Assembly: GCA_003053925.1 (NCBI GenBank)
Contig: QBKD01000001.1
Coordinates: forward strand, 1,426,001 to 1,490,000
Source of the DNA: Microbacteriaceae bacterium MWH-Ta3
GTDB taxonomy: Bacteria; Actinomycetota; Actinomycetes; Actinomycetales; Microbacteriaceae
Reading direction: 5' to 3'
DNA length: 64,000 nucleotides
Within the stretch, counting starts at the first letter, position 1. Every line of letters starts with the position of its first letter. The notes under the pieces are model-generated. The model saw only the letters and a program-made list of their open reading frames with translations. It had not been told where the DNA came from and did no database searches. This document shows, one piece after another, positions 26,481 to 37,952 of this stretch. A program made the position numbers and the translations under genes.

Positions 26481-27677
26481 ATGCTTCGTTGGTTGACTGC
26501 AGGTGAATCCCATGGTCCGGAACTCATTGGTGTGATGGAGGGCCTGCCCGCAGGCGTACCCGTTTCACTCGAGGCAATCGGAGAGGATTTGGCACGTCGT
26601 CGACTGGGCTATGGCCGCGGCGCGCGCATGAAGTTCGAGGCCGACGACGTCAGTATTTCCGGCGGAGTACGCCACGGACTGACGATGGGAAGTCCCGTCG
26701 CGCTGCGTATTGGCAACACCGAGTGGCCCAAATGGCAAACGGTCATGAGCACGGAACCCGTCGACCCAGCTGAGCTTGAGACGGGTCGCGGCGCTCCTCT
26801 GACGCGCCCTCGTCCTGGTCACGCGGATCTTGCGGGCATGCAAAAGTACGGATTTGACGAAGCCCGACCGGTTTTGGAACGCGCTTCGGCGCGCGAGACG
26901 GCAACTCGCGTAGCGTTGGGCGCCGTGGCTCGGAGCTTCCTCGCGGAACTAGGCATCGAGGCCGTGTCCCACACACTGTCGATTGAAACGGTCCGAGTCC
27001 CCGACAATGCGGCATTGCCGCGTCCGTCGGATGTCGCGGCGTTGGACTCCGATCCGTTGCGGTGCTTCGACCCCGCAACGAGCGCGTCCATGGTGGCGCG
27101 TGTAGACCAGGCCCATAAGGACGGTGACACGCTCGGCGGGATCGTCGAGGTGCTCGTGTACGGCCTGCCTCCGGGGTTGGGCAGCTACGTCCATTGGGAC
27201 CGTCGTCTCGACGCGCGACTTGCTGCGGCGCTCATGGGTATTCAAGCGATCAAGGGCGTCGAGGTCGGTGATGGGTTCGACACCACACGCCGTCCGGGTT
27301 CGGGCGCTCACGATGAAATGGTTCCGGGCGAAGAAATCGAGCGCTTGACGGATCGCGCGGGTGGCATCGAGGGCGGCATGACGACGGGTACGGTTCTGCG
27401 CGTGCGCGCCGGCATGAAGCCCATCGCCACCGTCCCCAAGGCGCTGCGCACAATTGACGTGAACACCGGTGAAGCCGCTGCGGCACACCACCAGCGTTCG
27501 GATGTGTGTGCCGTTCCGGCTGCCGGAGTGGTCGCGGAAGCCATGGTGATGTTGGTTATTGCCGAAGCTGTTCTGGAAAAGTTTGGGGGAGACTCGGTCG
27601 CCGAGACTCGTCGCAATATCGAGAGCTACCTGCGCGAGATGCCGGCGGCTCTGGTCACCAAACGAGACCGTCCGTGA
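26481..27677 (+). CDS. aroC: Chorismate synthase
   Basis: FMN-dependent last step to chorismate, 398 residues, starting [23 protein letters not shown]. The conserved [21 protein letters not shown] and SGAHDEM segments are present and the length is normal. AAAGGA precedes the ATG. The stop overlaps the aroK GTG by four bases. Confidence 0.97.
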   Translation: MLRWLTAGESHGPELIGVMEGLPAGVPVSLEAIGEDLARRRLGYGRGARMKFEADDVSISGGVRHGLTMGSPVALRIGNTEWPKWQTVMSTEPVDPAELETGRGAPLTRPRPGHADLAGMQKYGFDEARPVLERASARETATRVALGAVARSFLAELGIEAVSHTLSIETVRVPDNAALPRPSDVAALDSDPLRCFDPATSASMVARVDQAHKDGDTLGGIVEVLVYGLPPGLGSYVHWDRRLDARLAAALMGIQAIKGVEVGDGFDTTRRPGSGAHDEMVPGEEIERLTDRAGGIEGGMTTGTVLRVRAGMKPIATVPKALRTIDVNTGEAAAAHHQRSDVCAVPAAGVVAEAMVMLVIAEAVLEKFGGDSVAETRRNIESYLREMPAALVTKRDRP

Positions 27678-28171
27678 CACCGCGTGCGGTCCTCATTGGG
27701 GCTCCCGCCGCAGGCAAGACTCGGTTAGGTAAGCGGATCGCGAAAATTCTGGGCGTGTCGTTTGCGGATACCGACAAGATGGTCGTCGCCCAGCACGGAC
27801 CCATTCCCAAAATTTTCGCAGAGCACGGTGAAGCACAATTTCGTATCTGGGAACGCGAAGCGGTGGTCGAGGCGCTGGCCTCTGACGGCGTGGTCGCTTT
27901 CGGAGGTGGCGCCATCGTGAATCCCGACACCCAGCGCGACGTTGCGGGCCTCACCGTCATTCACGTGAGCATCACACCCGAGGCAGCGGAAAAGCGTCTC
28001 GTGGATGACTCTCGTCCGCTCCTGACCGGCGGAATTGAGGCATGGAAGACACTGGTCGCCGCGCGACAGCCGATTTACGATCGTGTGTCGACCTTCACCG
28101 TGGACACCTCGCGCAGGCCCATTGACCACATTGCTGAAGAAGTAGCCCTCAGATTGCAGGAGAACGCATGA
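27674..28171 (+). CDS. aroK: Shikimate kinase
   Basis: Phosphorylates shikimate at O3, 165 residues. The P-loop is GAPAAGKTR, the shikimate-binding Asp is in [14 protein letters not shown] holds the substrate Arg, and FGGGAI is the glycine loop. GTG 27674 overlaps the aroC stop; the longer open frame to 27506 shadows aroC. It overlaps aroB by four bases (ATGA). Confidence 0.93.
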   Translation: MTPRAVLIGAPAAGKTRLGKRIAKILGVSFADTDKMVVAQHGPIPKIFAEHGEAQFRIWEREAVVEALASDGVVAFGGGAIVNPDTQRDVAGLTVIHVSITPEAAEKRLVDDSRPLLTGGIEAWKTLVAARQPIYDRVSTFTVDTSRRPIDHIAEEVALRLQENA

Positions 28172-29235
28172 GCACCATCACCGTGTCGGGAACTCCGGGA
28201 TATGACGTCGTCGTCGGTCGCGGCGTTCGTCACAGCCTGGGCAACGTACTCGGGCCGAACGTGCGCAAGGCGTTGCTGATTCATGCTCCCGTCATGAGTG
28301 CGGAGGCCGAAGCTATTCGCGAGAAACTCAAGGGCACCATTGACGTGCTCTTGGCCGAGATTCCCGATGCCGAGAACGCCAAGCGCATCGAGGTTGCAGC
28401 CTTCTGTTGGGGCATTATGGGCCAGTCCGACTTCACCCGCTCCGATGCGGTTATTGGGCTCGGCGGCGGCGCCACGACGGACCTTGCCGGATTTGTTGCG
28501 GCCACCTGGCTGCGGGGCGTCCGCATGGTGCACATTCCCACCACAGTCCTGGGTGCGGTTGACGCATCGGTAGGCGGAAAAACCGGAATTAACACCGCAG
28601 AGGGCAAGAATCTCGTGGGCGCGTTCCACGCTCCCGCCGGCGTGCTTGTCGACCTGGATCTGCTCGACTCTTTGCCGGAAATGGAAATCCGCGCAGGTTT
28701 CGCCGAAATTATTAAGGCCGGCTTCATCGCGGACACCGAAATACTCGACATTATTGAGGCGGACCCGGCGGCCGCCATTCGCACCGATTCGGCGCAATTC
28801 CAGGATCTACTCGAACGCGCAATCCGCGTCAAGGCACGAGTCGTGGGGGAGGACTTCACCGAGCAGGGGCTACGCGAGATTCTCAACTACGGCCACACCC
28901 TCGGGCATGCCATCGAGCACACCGAGCGCTATCAATGGCGACACGGTGCCGCGATTTCCATCGGAATGGTGTTCGCCGCCGAGTTGTCGCGTCTGACGCG
29001 CGGCCTTACCGACATCGAGGTCGATCGGCACCGCACAATCTTCCGCGAACTGGGTTTACCGACGGAGTACCCCGCGGGCCGATGGCCGACCCTCTTGGCA
29101 ACAATGCAGCGGGATAAGAAAGCGCGGGGAAGTCTGCTGCGATTCGTTCTGCTGGAATCCATCGGTCGTCCCGTGGTGTCCGGTGTCGCCGACGACTCGT
29201 TGTTGTTCGCGGCATTTCACGAGATCGCTAGTTAG
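28168..29235 (+). CDS. aroB: 3-dehydroquinate synthase
   Basis: Converts DAHP to 3-dehydroquinate with NAD and a divalent metal, 355 residues. The NAD region GLGGGATTDLAGF, GGKTGINTAEGKNLVGAF and metal-ligand segments (GFAEIIKAG, NYGHTLGHAIEH) are intact. The ATG overlaps the aroK stop. Its TAG stop forms the first half of the TAGGCT hexamer in front of aroQ. Confidence 0.97.
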   Translation: MSTITVSGTPGYDVVVGRGVRHSLGNVLGPNVRKALLIHAPVMSAEAEAIREKLKGTIDVLLAEIPDAENAKRIEVAAFCWGIMGQSDFTRSDAVIGLGGGATTDLAGFVAATWLRGVRMVHIPTTVLGAVDASVGGKTGINTAEGKNLVGAFHAPAGVLVDLDLLDSLPEMEIRAGFAEIIKAGFIADTEILDIIEADPAAAIRTDSAQFQDLLERAIRVKARVVGEDFTEQGLREILNYGHTLGHAIEHTERYQWRHGAAISIGMVFAAELSRLTRGLTDIEVDRHRTIFRELGLPTEYPAGRWPTLLATMQRDKKARGSLLRFVLLESIGRPVVSGVADDSLLFAAFHEIAS

Positions 29236-29238
29236 GCT
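29233..29238 (+). promoter_or_regulatory. candidate leaderless promoter of aroQ on the aroB stop codon
   Basis: TAGGCT with exactly six bases to the aroQ ATG at 29245; identical in hexamer and spacing to the one before ruvA. Confidence 0.5.
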
Positions 29239-29244
29239 GGAACA

Positions 29245-29682
29245 ATGACGTCGATTCTCGTCCTTAATGGACCCAATCTGAACCGCCTGGGGTCTCGTGA
29301 ACCCGATGTGTACGGTTCCACGACGTTTCCGGAACTCGTCACCGAGCTCGAGGGCTCATCACAGGGATCAGAGACGATTGTTGTGCGACAGACGAATTCC
29401 GAATCGGAACTCATCGAATGGCTGCACGAGGCGGTGGACACCGGCTCTCACGTCGTACTGAATCCCGCGGCCTTTACCCATTATTCGTATGCGTTGCGGG
29501 ACGCCGCCGCACTCGTCTCGAAGGCCGGTCTCAGCCTGGTCGAGGTCCACATTTCGAATCCGCACGCGCGTGAAGAATTCCGGCACACGTCGGTTATTTC
29601 CGGCGTCGCGACGGGCGTCATCGCGGGATTCGGCATCGACTCGTACCGCCTGGCACTGGCCGCGATTCGCTCGCGCCTCTAG
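29245..29682 (+). CDS. aroQ: 3-dehydroquinate dehydratase, type II
   Basis: Dodecameric type II dehydroquinase, 145 residues. It has the N-terminal LNGPNLNRLGSREPDVYG with the active-site Arg/Tyr loop, NPAAFTHYSYALRDA and EVHISNPHAREEFRH. The family's small size is matched. No strong ribosome site lies before the ATG, consistent with leaderless initiation from the hexamer on the aroB stop. Confidence 0.95.
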   Translation: MTSILVLNGPNLNRLGSREPDVYGSTTFPELVTELEGSSQGSETIVVRQTNSESELIEWLHEAVDTGSHVVLNPAAFTHYSYALRDAAALVSKAGLSLVEVHISNPHAREEFRHTSVISGVATGVIAGFGIDSYRLALAAIRSRL

Positions 29683-29690
29683 TCGCGCAA

Positions 29691-29696
29691 TAAACT
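29691..29696 (+). promoter_or_regulatory. possible -10 box of efp
   Basis: TAAACT between aroQ and efp, 41 bases before the efp ATG. No -35 box is evident. Confidence 0.3.
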
Positions 29697-29731
29697 TTCC
29701 CCTAGGCGCAACGAAAGCAAGGTAGAAACGC

Positions 29732-30295
29732 ATGGCAACGTCCAATGACATTAAAAATGGCGCAGTACTGAAGATCGATGGTCAGCTGTGGACCACAATC
29801 GAATTCCAGCACGTCAAGCCGGGCAAGGGTGGCGCATTTGTGCGCACCAAGCTGAAGAACGTCATGACGGGCAAGGTCGTGGACCGCACGTTTAACGCCG
29901 GCGCAAAGGTCGATTTCGAGACCGTAGACCGTCGCGATTTCCAGTATCTCTATGCGGATGGTGCGGACTTCGTGTTCATGGATCTTGACGACTTCGACCA
30001 GGTCACCGTTCCCGGTGTAATTGTCGGCGATTCTGCCAATTACATGCTCGAGAACCAGAACGTGCAAATTGCGATGAACAACGGTTCGCCGTTGTACATT
30101 GAACTTCCCACCTCGGTTGTCCTCGAAATCACGTACACCGAGCCGGGCCTCCAGGGCGACCGTTCGACCGGTGGCACCAAGCCCGCAACCGTCGAAACGG
30201 GTCTGGAAATTCAGGTTCCGCTGTTCCTCGAACAGGGCACCAAGGTCAAGGTGGACACCCGCACGGGTGAATACCTTGGTCGCGTGAACGACTAG
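29732..30295 (+). CDS. efp: Elongation factor P
   Basis: Relieves ribosome stalling at polyproline runs, 187 residues in three beta-barrel domains. The loop tip carries Lys32 in [10 protein letters not shown], the residue modified in many bacteria; whether it is modified here cannot be told. The stop overlaps the nusB GTG by one base. Confidence 0.97.
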   Translation: MATSNDIKNGAVLKIDGQLWTTIEFQHVKPGKGGAFVRTKLKNVMTGKVVDRTFNAGAKVDFETVDRRDFQYLYADGADFVFMDLDDFDQVTVPGVIVGDSANYMLENQNVQIAMNNGSPLYIELPTSVVLEITYTEPGLQGDRSTGGTKPATVETGLEIQVPLFLEQGTKVKVDTRTGEYLGRVND

Positions 30296-30714
30296 TGGGC
30301 GCACGCTCCAAGGCTCGCAAGAAGGCAATGGACCTTCTGTACGAAGCCGAACAGAAGAACATCGACTTCGGCGAGATGCTCGATATCTCGAACCGACGTG
30401 ATGCAACCAAGGTTCAAAAGCTGTCCGAGAACGACTACGCCAACGCGATTGTGGCGGGAGTTCACGAGAACTATTACCGCATTCAGGATGTTCTCGATGC
30501 CAACCTTCGCGGCTGGACATCGGATCGACTGTTCCCCGTGGATCGCGCCATTCTGCGCATCGCCTTGTGGGAATTGCTGTACACGGACACAAAGCCGGAG
30601 GTTGTCCGATCCGAGGCATTGTCGCTGGCGGGCGAATACGGCTCGGACGATGCGGTGTCGTTTATCGGTGGAATCATCGGTAGCGTCGTGCGCGATGCAC
30701 CCGAATCCGAGTAG
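30295..30714 (+). CDS. nusB: Transcription antitermination protein NusB
   Basis: Partner of NusE/S10 in rRNA antitermination, a helical protein of 139 residues beginning MGARSKARKKAMDLLYEAEQ from GTG 30295. VDRAILRIALWELL and NEAL-type surfaces (VRSEALSLAGEYGSDDAVSFI) are typical. Its TAG stop coincides with the -10 of the pyr genes. Confidence 0.93.
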   Translation: MGARSKARKKAMDLLYEAEQKNIDFGEMLDISNRRDATKVQKLSENDYANAIVAGVHENYYRIQDVLDANLRGWTSDRLFPVDRAILRIALWELLYTDTKPEVVRSEALSLAGEYGSDDAVSFIGGIIGSVVRDAPESE

Positions 30715-30717
30715 ACT
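30712..30717 (+). promoter_or_regulatory. candidate -10 box of the pyr superoperon, on the nusB stop codon
   Basis: TAGACT; its first three bases are the nusB stop. Initiation near 30724 would produce a 48-base leader containing the PyrR-type element. Confidence 0.5.
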
Positions 30718-30730
30718 GAACACACACGGA

Positions 30731-30765
30731 ATCCTTTAAGTCGTCCTGTGAGGCGGGGAAGGAGG
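30731..30765 (+). promoter_or_regulatory. PyrR-binding leader element covering the pyrR ribosome site
   Basis: The leader has CCTT (30734-30737) able to pair with AAGG (30759-30762), enclosing GTCGTCCTGTGAGGCGGGG-type sequence. The CC-TGTGAG-GG core resembles known PyrR binding loops. The 3' arm includes the AAGGAGG ribosome site of pyrR, so protein binding would block translation, as proposed for actinobacterial pyr leaders. The family assignment is from pattern recognition only. Confidence 0.6.
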
Positions 30766-30771
30766 GGTGTG

Positions 30772-31299
30772 ATGGCATCAAAAGTGGTGCTCTCCAGCCC
30801 TGATATTGAGCGAGCGCTCAAGCGTATTGCGCACGAGATTATCGAAGCGCAACGCGGACGCCACGACCTCGTGTTTCTGGGTATTCCCACCCGAGGCGTC
30901 GTTCTTTCGGAACGTCTTGCACAACTGGTGAACGACATCGAGCCGCAGCACATTGACTGCGGCGTTCTGGACGTCACCATGTATCGGGATGACCTGCGGA
31001 CCAAGTCCACACGTGCGACCACGCCGACCACGATTCCGGCGTCGGGAATCGACGGCAAGACGGTCGTTCTGGTGGACGACGTGTTGTATTCGGGTCGCAC
31101 GATTCGTGCGGCTCTCGACGCGGTCACGGCCTTGGGCCGGCCCGCCGCCGTGCGCCTTGCGGTTCTCGTTGATCGAGGTCACCGCGAGCTTCCGATTCGC
31201 GCGGACTTTGTCGGGAAGAATTTGCCCAGTTCGGTCGACGAACGCGTCTATGTTCAGCTCGCTGAAACCGATGGCGATGAAATGGTGGGCATACGATGA
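30772..31299 (+). CDS. pyrR: Bifunctional pyr mRNA regulator / uracil phosphoribosyltransferase PyrR
   Basis: Binds pyr leader RNA in response to UMP and has weak UPRTase activity, 175 residues. The PRPP loop is [13 protein letters not shown], with GIPTRGVVL and [18 protein letters not shown] typical of PyrR. ATG 30772 (MASKVVLSS) is placed by AAGGAGG at 30759-30765; the in-frame GTG at 30748 lies in the leader structure. It opens the 13-gene run and overlaps pyrB by four bases. Confidence 0.95.
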   Translation: MASKVVLSSPDIERALKRIAHEIIEAQRGRHDLVFLGIPTRGVVLSERLAQLVNDIEPQHIDCGVLDVTMYRDDLRTKSTRATTPTTIPASGIDGKTVVLVDDVLYSGRTIRAALDAVTALGRPAAVRLAVLVDRGHRELPIRADFVGKNLPSSVDERVYVQLAETDGDEMVGIR

Positions 31300-32240
31300 A
31301 GCACTTCATTTCCACTCGCGGAATCGACAGCGCGACCGCGATTCGTTTGTTGGACACCACTGCCGACATGGCGGACGTGCGACAGCGCGACGTCAAAAAA
31401 CTTCCAACTTTGCGCGGTAAAACAGTGGCCAACGTCTTTTTCGAGGACTCGACTCGAACCCGCCTGTCGTTTGAAGCCGCTGCGCTCGCTCTCAGCGCCG
31501 ATGTCTCGACGTTCACCTCGAAGGGCTCGTCGGTCTCCAAGGGCGAGAGCCTGAAAGACACCGTTCAAACACTCGAATCCATGGGTGCGGATTTTATTGT
31601 TCTGCGCCACTGTGACTCGGGTGCGGCCGCGACACTGGCACAGAGCGGCTGGATCAACGCTCACGTGATCAATGCCGGTGATGGCACCCACGAGCACCCC
31701 ACACAAGCACTACTGGATGCCTACACGTTGCGTTCGCGATTGTTCGGAGATTCCGCTCGTGGCCGCAACCTGGCCGGCGTCCGCATTGTCATCGTCGGCG
31801 ATATCCTGCACTCGCGCGTGGCTCGGTCCAATGTGTGGCTACTCGCCACCTTGGGCGCCCATGTCACGCTGGTTGCGCCTCGCACCCTCATGCCTCGCGA
31901 CATTGCCGCCTGGCCCGTCGCGATTGTCCACACGCTCGACGAGGCTCTCGACGAGGGTGTCGACGCGGTCATGACGCTGCGCATTCAGAAAGAGCGCATG
32001 AACGATGCGTTCTTCCCCGACGCTGCCGAGTACACGCGATTCTGGGGCATGACCACCGCGCGGTTTGACGCCGTTCGCGCAAACACGCTTGTTATGCACC
32101 CGGGGCCTATGAACCGCGGGCTGGAAATCGCGGGGTCGATAGCGGACTCGGCGAATTCGACCGTGCGTGATCAGGTGTCACACGGCGTTGCCGCGCGAAT
32201 GGCCGTCTTGTACACGCTTTTAGGGGAGGACGCATCGTGA
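31296..32240 (+). CDS. pyrB: Aspartate carbamoyltransferase catalytic subunit
   Basis: Forms carbamoyl-aspartate, 314 residues. The carbamoyl-phosphate site [12 protein letters not shown], the [11 protein letters not shown] segment and MHPGPMNRG are present. No pyrI regulatory subunit is nearby. The ATG overlaps the pyrR stop and the end overlaps the pyrC GTG by four bases. Confidence 0.97.
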   Translation: MKHFISTRGIDSATAIRLLDTTADMADVRQRDVKKLPTLRGKTVANVFFEDSTRTRLSFEAAALALSADVSTFTSKGSSVSKGESLKDTVQTLESMGADFIVLRHCDSGAAATLAQSGWINAHVINAGDGTHEHPTQALLDAYTLRSRLFGDSARGRNLAGVRIVIVGDILHSRVARSNVWLLATLGAHVTLVAPRTLMPRDIAAWPVAIVHTLDEALDEGVDAVMTLRIQKERMNDAFFPDAAEYTRFWGMTTARFDAVRANTLVMHPGPMNRGLEIAGSIADSANSTVRDQVSHGVAARMAVLYTLLGEDAS

Positions 32241-33541
32241 GCACCATCATTCGTAAAGCCTCAATTATGGGCGGCGATCCCGCGGACATTCGCATTGAGG
32301 ACGGCCAGATCGTTGCCGTCGGCGTGAATGTGGGTGGTGCCGATGTCGAAATCGACGCCTCGGGCCTCATTGCGCTGCCTGGCCTGGTGGATCTGCACAC
32401 GCACCTGCGCGAACCCGGCGGAGAGTCCTCCGAAACCATCCTGTCGGGGTCGCGTGCGGCTGCCGCGGGCGGATTCACTGCTGTACACGCGATGGCCAAC
32501 ACCTCGCCGGTCGCCGACAACGCGAACGTCGTGGACTATGTGTACCGCAAGGGACTCGAGGCAGGATATGTCGAGGTGCGTCCCGTTGGCGCGGTCACGC
32601 ACAACCTTGCGGGCGAAAGTCTGGCCGACATCGGGGCGATGGCTCGATCGACGGCCGCCGTCACGGTCTTCTCGGACGACGGAAAATGTGTCGGGGATTC
32701 TTTGTTGATGCGCCGAGCGCTGGAGTACGTCGCGACGTTCGGGGGAGTGATTGCACAGCACGCGCAGGATCCTCGATTGACCATCGACGCCCAGATGAAC
32801 GAGGGCGCCATGTCCGCCGAACTCGGACTTGCCGGATGGCCGCGTGTGGCCGAGGAAGCAATCATCGCCCGCGACGTTCTCCTGGCCGAATACACGGGCG
32901 CACGTCTGCACGTGTGCCATCTGTCGACCGCGGGTTCGGTCGAGGTCATTCGCTGGGCAAAGCAGCGCGGTATCCAGGTGACTGCCGAGGCGACTCCGCA
33001 CCACCTGTTGCTCACCGACGACCTGGCGCAGAATTACAACCCATTGTTCAAGGTCAATCCGCCACTGCGCACCCGTGACGACGTCGAGGCGGTTCGTCGC
33101 GGTGTTGCCGATGGAACGATCGATATCGTCGCCACGGATCACGCGCCTCACGGTTCGGCCACCAAGGACTGCACGTGGTCCGATGCCTCCTTTGGCATGG
33201 TGGGCCTGGAATCGGCGCTCTCCATCGTGCAGCACGCCCTGGTTGATACCGGCCTCATCGGCTGGGCGGATGTCGCACGCATCATGTCCACGACGCCCGC
33301 CCGAATCGGGTCGGTTGACGGCTATGACGCTCCCCTCACAGTGGGCTCACTGGCCAACATCACACTTGTTGACCCGTCGGCGACAACCGTCTGGGGCGCG
33401 GACAAACTCGCGGGGCGCTCGACCAACACTCCTTTCACAGGACTCACTCTGCCCGGACGCGTTGTTCACACGTTCTTCCGCGGCACGCACACCGTTCGCG
33501 ATGGCAGCATCGTGGAACTCTCACAGGCAGGAAACGCATAA
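32237..33541 (+). CDS. pyrC: Dihydroorotase, class I
   Basis: Zinc amidohydrolase that closes dihydroorotate, 434 residues. Metal-ligand motif [12 protein letters not shown], later HVCHLST and ATDHAPH are intact. The GTG start overlaps pyrB by four bases and the stop overlaps carA by one. The small membrane gene often found between pyrC and carA in actinobacteria (Rv1382 position) is absent. Confidence 0.97.
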   Translation: MSTIIRKASIMGGDPADIRIEDGQIVAVGVNVGGADVEIDASGLIALPGLVDLHTHLREPGGESSETILSGSRAAAAGGFTAVHAMANTSPVADNANVVDYVYRKGLEAGYVEVRPVGAVTHNLAGESLADIGAMARSTAAVTVFSDDGKCVGDSLLMRRALEYVATFGGVIAQHAQDPRLTIDAQMNEGAMSAELGLAGWPRVAEEAIIARDVLLAEYTGARLHVCHLSTAGSVEVIRWAKQRGIQVTAEATPHHLLLTDDLAQNYNPLFKVNPPLRTRDDVEAVRRGVADGTIDIVATDHAPHGSATKDCTWSDASFGMVGLESALSIVQHALVDTGLIGWADVARIMSTTPARIGSVDGYDAPLTVGSLANITLVDPSATTVWGADKLAGRSTNTPFTGLTLPGRVVHTFFRGTHTVRDGSIVELSQAGNA

Positions 33542-34674
33542 TGACGACGACAACATGTTTGGTACTCGAGGACGGTACGCGTTTCGACGGGCACACCTTT
33601 GGTGCCATCGGGGAATCCATCGGTGAAATCGTCTTCCAAACAGGCATGAGCGGTTACCAGGAAACCCTGACCGATCCCTCCTATGCGGGTCAAATTGTGG
33701 TCCAAACCGCACCGCATATTGGCAACACGGGCATGAACGACGAGGACGAAGAGTCGCGTCGAATCTGGGTCGAAGGCTACATCGTTCGCGACCCGTCGCG
33801 CGTGTCGTCGAACTTCCGTTCACAGCGAACTCTCGACGACGATTTGCGCGATGGCGGGGTGGTGGGAATCAGCGGGATCGACACCCGTGCCCTTACCCGG
33901 ATTATCCGCGAAGCCGGTGCCATGCGCGCGGGAATCTTCCCCATCGATGCGCGCACCACGGCCCAGCTGGTCGACCTTGTTCGCGCTGCTCCCGAAATGA
34001 ACGGTCTCAACCTGTCAACACAGGTTTCGGTCTCGGAGTCTTATGTCATCCCCGCGCAGGGCGATTCCTTAGGTGCCCTCGCGGTACTCGACCTCGGCGT
34101 CAAGCAGGCGACGCTCAATCACCTCGCTGCACGAGGCTTCGAGGTGCATGTGATACCGCAATCAGCGACACTCGACGACATTCTTGCGATTTCGCCCGTC
34201 GCCGTGTTTTATTCCAACGGTCCCGGTGATCCCTCCGCAAGCGGCCGCCACATCGAGATTTTACGGGGAATTTTAGATCGCAAGATTCCGTTCTTCGGAA
34301 TTTGTTTCGGCAACCAACTGTTGGGACGCGCCCTCGGTTTCGACACCTACAAACTCAAGTACGGTCACCGCGGTATCAACCAGCCCGTTCTCGACAAGGC
34401 CACTGGTCGCATCGAGATCACCGCGCACAACCATGGATTCGCTGTGGATGCGCCCCGTGACGGTGTCGTGGAATCGCCCGCCGGTTTCGGACGCGTCGAG
34501 GTCAGCCATGTGGGACTCAACGACAACTGCGTCGAGGGTCTTCGCGCGTTGGACGTGCCCGCATTCAGCGTTCAGTATCATCCCGAGGCCGCCGCTGGCC
34601 CGCACGACTCCACATACCTGTTTGATCGATTCCGCGACCTTGTTCTCGCCGAATCCGGAAAGGCTCACAACTAA
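33541..34674 (+). CDS. carA: Carbamoyl-phosphate synthase small (glutaminase) chain
   Basis: Supplies ammonia to CarB, 377 residues. The N-terminal half has [15 protein letters not shown] and [14 protein letters not shown]; the amidotransferase half has the catalytic Cys in [14 protein letters not shown] and the His/Glu in [10 protein letters not shown]. It is coupled to pyrC and carB by TAATG overlaps. Confidence 0.97.
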   Translation: MTTTTCLVLEDGTRFDGHTFGAIGESIGEIVFQTGMSGYQETLTDPSYAGQIVVQTAPHIGNTGMNDEDEESRRIWVEGYIVRDPSRVSSNFRSQRTLDDDLRDGGVVGISGIDTRALTRIIREAGAMRAGIFPIDARTTAQLVDLVRAAPEMNGLNLSTQVSVSESYVIPAQGDSLGALAVLDLGVKQATLNHLAARGFEVHVIPQSATLDDILAISPVAVFYSNGPGDPSASGRHIEILRGILDRKIPFFGICFGNQLLGRALGFDTYKLKYGHRGINQPVLDKATGRIEITAHNHGFAVDAPRDGVVESPAGFGRVEVSHVGLNDNCVEGLRALDVPAFSVQYHPEAAAGPHDSTYLFDRFRDLVLAESGKAHN

Positions 34675-37600
34675 TGCCCAAGCGCGACGATATTAAGAGC
34701 GTCCTCGTTATTGGCTCGGGCCCGATCGTCATCGGTCAGGCTGCAGAGTTTGACTATTCGGGAACACAGGCGTGCCGTGTGCTGCGCGAAGAGGGTGTGC
34801 GCGTGATCCTCATCAACTCGAATCCCGCCACCATCATGACGGATCCCGATTTTGCCGACGCAACCTATGTCGAGCCGATCACCACAGAGGCCATCGAGGC
34901 CATCATCGCCAAAGAAAAGCCCGACGCGATTCTGCCGACACTGGGCGGACAGACCGCTCTGAACGCCGCCATGAAGCTGCACGAACAGGGCATCCTCACG
35001 AAGTACAACGTCGAGTTGATTGGCGCAAAGTTCGACGCAATTCAGCGAGGCGAGGACCGCCAGATTTTCAAGGACCTCGTGCTGGAATCCGGTGCGGACG
35101 TAGCGAAGAGCGTCGTAGTGAATTCCATCGAAGGCGCGCTCGCCTTCATCGCCGAAACCGGGTATCCCGTCGTCATTCGTCCGTCGTTCACCATGGGTGG
35201 CTTGGGCTCGGGATTTGCGTATGACGAGACCGAACTTCGCCGAATGGTGTCGAACGGTCTACACGAAAGCCCCACCAGCGAGGTGCTCCTTGAAGAGAGC
35301 ATTCTGGGCTGGAAGGAATACGAGCTCGAGCTCATGCGTGACACCTCGGATAACACCGTGGTCGTGTGTTCGATTGAAAACGTTGACCCGGTGGGTGTGC
35401 ACACGGGTGACTCCATTACTGTCGCGCCCGCACTGACGCTCACCGACCGCGAATATCAGAATCTGCGCGATATCGGAATCAAGATCATCCGCGCCGTCGG
35501 TGTCGACACCGGTGGGTGCAACATTCAGTTCGCGATCGATCCCGCGAATGGCCGTATCATCGTTATCGAGATGAACCCCCGCGTGTCGCGTTCCAGCGCA
35601 CTGGCATCAAAGGCAACCGGTTTCCCCATTGCTAAGATTGCGGCGAAACTTGCCATCGGGTACCGTCTGGACGAAATTCCCAACGATATTACGGGTGTGA
35701 CGCCGGCGTCGTTTGAGCCGACCCTGGACTATATCGTGGTGAAGGCGCCGCGCTTTGCGTTCGAGAAGTTCCCCGAAGCCGACACCACCTTGACGACCAC
35801 AATGAAATCGGTCGGCGAGGCAATGGCGATTGGTCGAAACTTCACGACCGCGCTGCAGAAAGCGCTGCGTTCGCTAGAAAAGCGTGGCTCGAGCTTCCAC
35901 TGGGACGGTCTTCCCGGCGATAAGGCCGAACTTTTGGCCATCGCGCAGCGTCCCACCGACGGCCGCATTGTTGTTCTGCAGCAAGCCATGCGCGCAGGCG
36001 CAACGGTTGCCGAGGCCTTCGAGGCGACGGCAATCGATCCGTGGTTCCTCGACCAGATCGCCCTCATCAACGAGGTCGCGGAACTCGTCGCCGCGAATCA
36101 CGGCAGCCTTGACATCCTTGCCGAAGCAAAGAATCACGGTTTCAGTGACGCACAGGTGGCCAGCCTCTGGAGCATGAACGAGTCCGAGGTGCGTGCACTT
36201 CGGTACCGCTCGGGTCTGCGCCCCGTGTTCAAGACAGTCGATACCTGCGCAGGGGAATTCCCGGCGCTGACGCCCTACCACTATTCGTCGTACGACTTCG
36301 AGACCGAGGTCGTACCCTCGGATCGCAAGAAGGTCATCATCCTGGGTTCCGGTCCCAACCGAATCGGTCAGGGAATCGAATTCGACTACTCGTGTGTGCA
36401 CGCGTCGTTCGCACTCGCCGAAGCTGATTATGAAACCATCATGATCAATTGCAATCCCGAAACGGTGTCTACCGATTACGACACCTCGGATCGCTTGTAC
36501 TTTGAACCGTTGACACTCGAGGACGTTCTCGAGGTTGTCCACGCCGAGAGCGCCTCTGGTGAACTGGTGGGTGTTGTCGTGCAGTTGGGCGGGCAGACCG
36601 CACTCGGCCTGGCGCACGGTCTGGAAGAAGCGGGCGTTCCCATCTTGGGTACGACCCCCGATGCCATCGATATTGCGGAAGAGCGTGGCCGTTTTGCCGA
36701 GATTCTTGACCGATACGAACTGGTTGCGCCGCGCAACGGGACCGCAACCGATGTGGAGTCGGCCATCACCATTGCCGAAGAGATCGGGTATCCCGTCCTC
36801 GTGCGCCCGTCCTATGTTCTCGGCGGTCGCGGCATGGAGATTGTCTACGACACCGCGTCGATTCGTGATTACTTCGTGCGCATGGAAGGCCAAGCCATCA
36901 TTGGGCCGAACGCGCCACTCTTGGTGGACCGATTCCTCGATGATGCTGTCGAAATCGATATTGACGCCCTGTTCGACGGCGAGACCCTCTATGTCGGCGG
37001 AATCATGGAACACATTGAAGAGGCTGGCGTGCATTCGGGCGACTCGGCCTGTACTTTGCCACCCGTCACCCTGGGTCGTACCGTCATCGACCGTGTCGCA
37101 GCGGCAACTCGGGCAATTGCCGAGGGCATTGGCGTTCGTGGTCTGCTCAATGTCCAGTTCGCTGTGTCGGCCGGGGTGCTGTACGTGCTCGAGGCGAACC
37201 CGCGTGCGAGTCGCACAGTTCCGTTCGTGTCGAAGGCCATGGGCACACAGCTAGCCAAGGCCGCGTCACTCGTCATGGTGGGTCGCTCGATCTCGAGCCT
37301 GATCGCCGATGGTCACCTTCCCGCACACGACGGTACCCATGTTCCGTTGAATGCACCCGTTGCCGTCAAGGAAGCGGTCTTGCCCTTCAAGCGGTTCCGT
37401 AACCTCGAGGGTCGCGTGGTTGATTCGGTCCTCGGGCCGGAGATGCGATCCACGGGCGAGGTCATGGGCATTGACCGCACGTTCCCCGTCGCCTTTGGCA
37501 AGAGCCAGGATGCCGCCTATGGTGGGCTTCCCCGCAGTGGAACAGTGTTTGTCTCGGTTGCCGATCGAGACAAGCGGTCCGTCGTATTCCCCATTCAGCG

Positions 37601-37952
37601 CCTTCACCAGCTGGGCTTTAAGTTGCTGGCTACCGAAGGCACCGCCGAGGTTCTGGCGCGTTACGGAATGCCCGTGACCATCGTCCAGAAATTCTCGAAT
37701 GCCGCTCGCAACGAGGAATCGATTGTTGACCTGATTCGCCGTGGAGATGTGGACATCATCATCAACACTCCGTCGGGGCATTCGGCACGTGCCGATGGTG
37801 CCGAAATTCGTCGCGAGGCGGTATCGGCGGACAAGCCGTTGATTACTACCATCGCTCAGGTTGCGGCCGTTGTCGCCTCGCTGGAGGACACGGGCGTACC
37901 GTTGACCGTCACGAGCCTCCAGGAATACGCAGTGGAGCGCGCCGCGTGGTAG
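34674..37952 (+). CDS. carB: Carbamoyl-phosphate synthase large chain
   Basis: Makes carbamoyl phosphate for pyrimidines and arginine, 1092 residues built of two homologous ATP-grasp halves ([20 protein letters not shown] near 10 and [19 protein letters not shown] near 560) and a C-terminal MGS-type allosteric domain. The length is usual. The start overlaps carA by one base; the stop overlaps the pyrF GTG by seven. Confidence 0.98.
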   Translation: MPKRDDIKSVLVIGSGPIVIGQAAEFDYSGTQACRVLREEGVRVILINSNPATIMTDPDFADATYVEPITTEAIEAIIAKEKPDAILPTLGGQTALNAAMKLHEQGILTKYNVELIGAKFDAIQRGEDRQIFKDLVLESGADVAKSVVVNSIEGALAFIAETGYPVVIRPSFTMGGLGSGFAYDETELRRMVSNGLHESPTSEVLLEESILGWKEYELELMRDTSDNTVVVCSIENVDPVGVHTGDSITVAPALTLTDREYQNLRDIGIKIIRAVGVDTGGCNIQFAIDPANGRIIVIEMNPRVSRSSALASKATGFPIAKIAAKLAIGYRLDEIPNDITGVTPASFEPTLDYIVVKAPRFAFEKFPEADTTLTTTMKSVGEAMAIGRNFTTALQKALRSLEKRGSSFHWDGLPGDKAELLAIAQRPTDGRIVVLQQAMRAGATVAEAFEATAIDPWFLDQIALINEVAELVAANHGSLDILAEAKNHGFSDAQVASLWSMNESEVRALRYRSGLRPVFKTVDTCAGEFPALTPYHYSSYDFETEVVPSDRKKVIILGSGPNRIGQGIEFDYSCVHASFALAEADYETIMINCNPETVSTDYDTSDRLYFEPLTLEDVLEVVHAESASGELVGVVVQLGGQTALGLAHGLEEAGVPILGTTPDAIDIAEERGRFAEILDRYELVAPRNGTATDVESAITIAEEIGYPVLVRPSYVLGGRGMEIVYDTASIRDYFVRMEGQAIIGPNAPLLVDRFLDDAVEIDIDALFDGETLYVGGIMEHIEEAGVHSGDSACTLPPVTLGRTVIDRVAAATRAIAEGIGVRGLLNVQFAVSAGVLYVLEANPRASRTVPFVSKAMGTQLAKAASLVMVGRSISSLIADGHLPAHDGTHVPLNAPVAVKEAVLPFKRFRNLEGRVVDSVLGPEMRSTGEVMGIDRTFPVAFGKSQDAAYGGLPRSGTVFVSVADRDKRSVVFPIQRLHQLGFKLLATEGTAEVLARYGMPVTIVQKFSNAARNEESIVDLIRRGDVDIIINTPSGHSARADGAEIRREAVSADKPLITTIAQVAAVVASLEDTGVPLTVTSLQEYAVERAAW

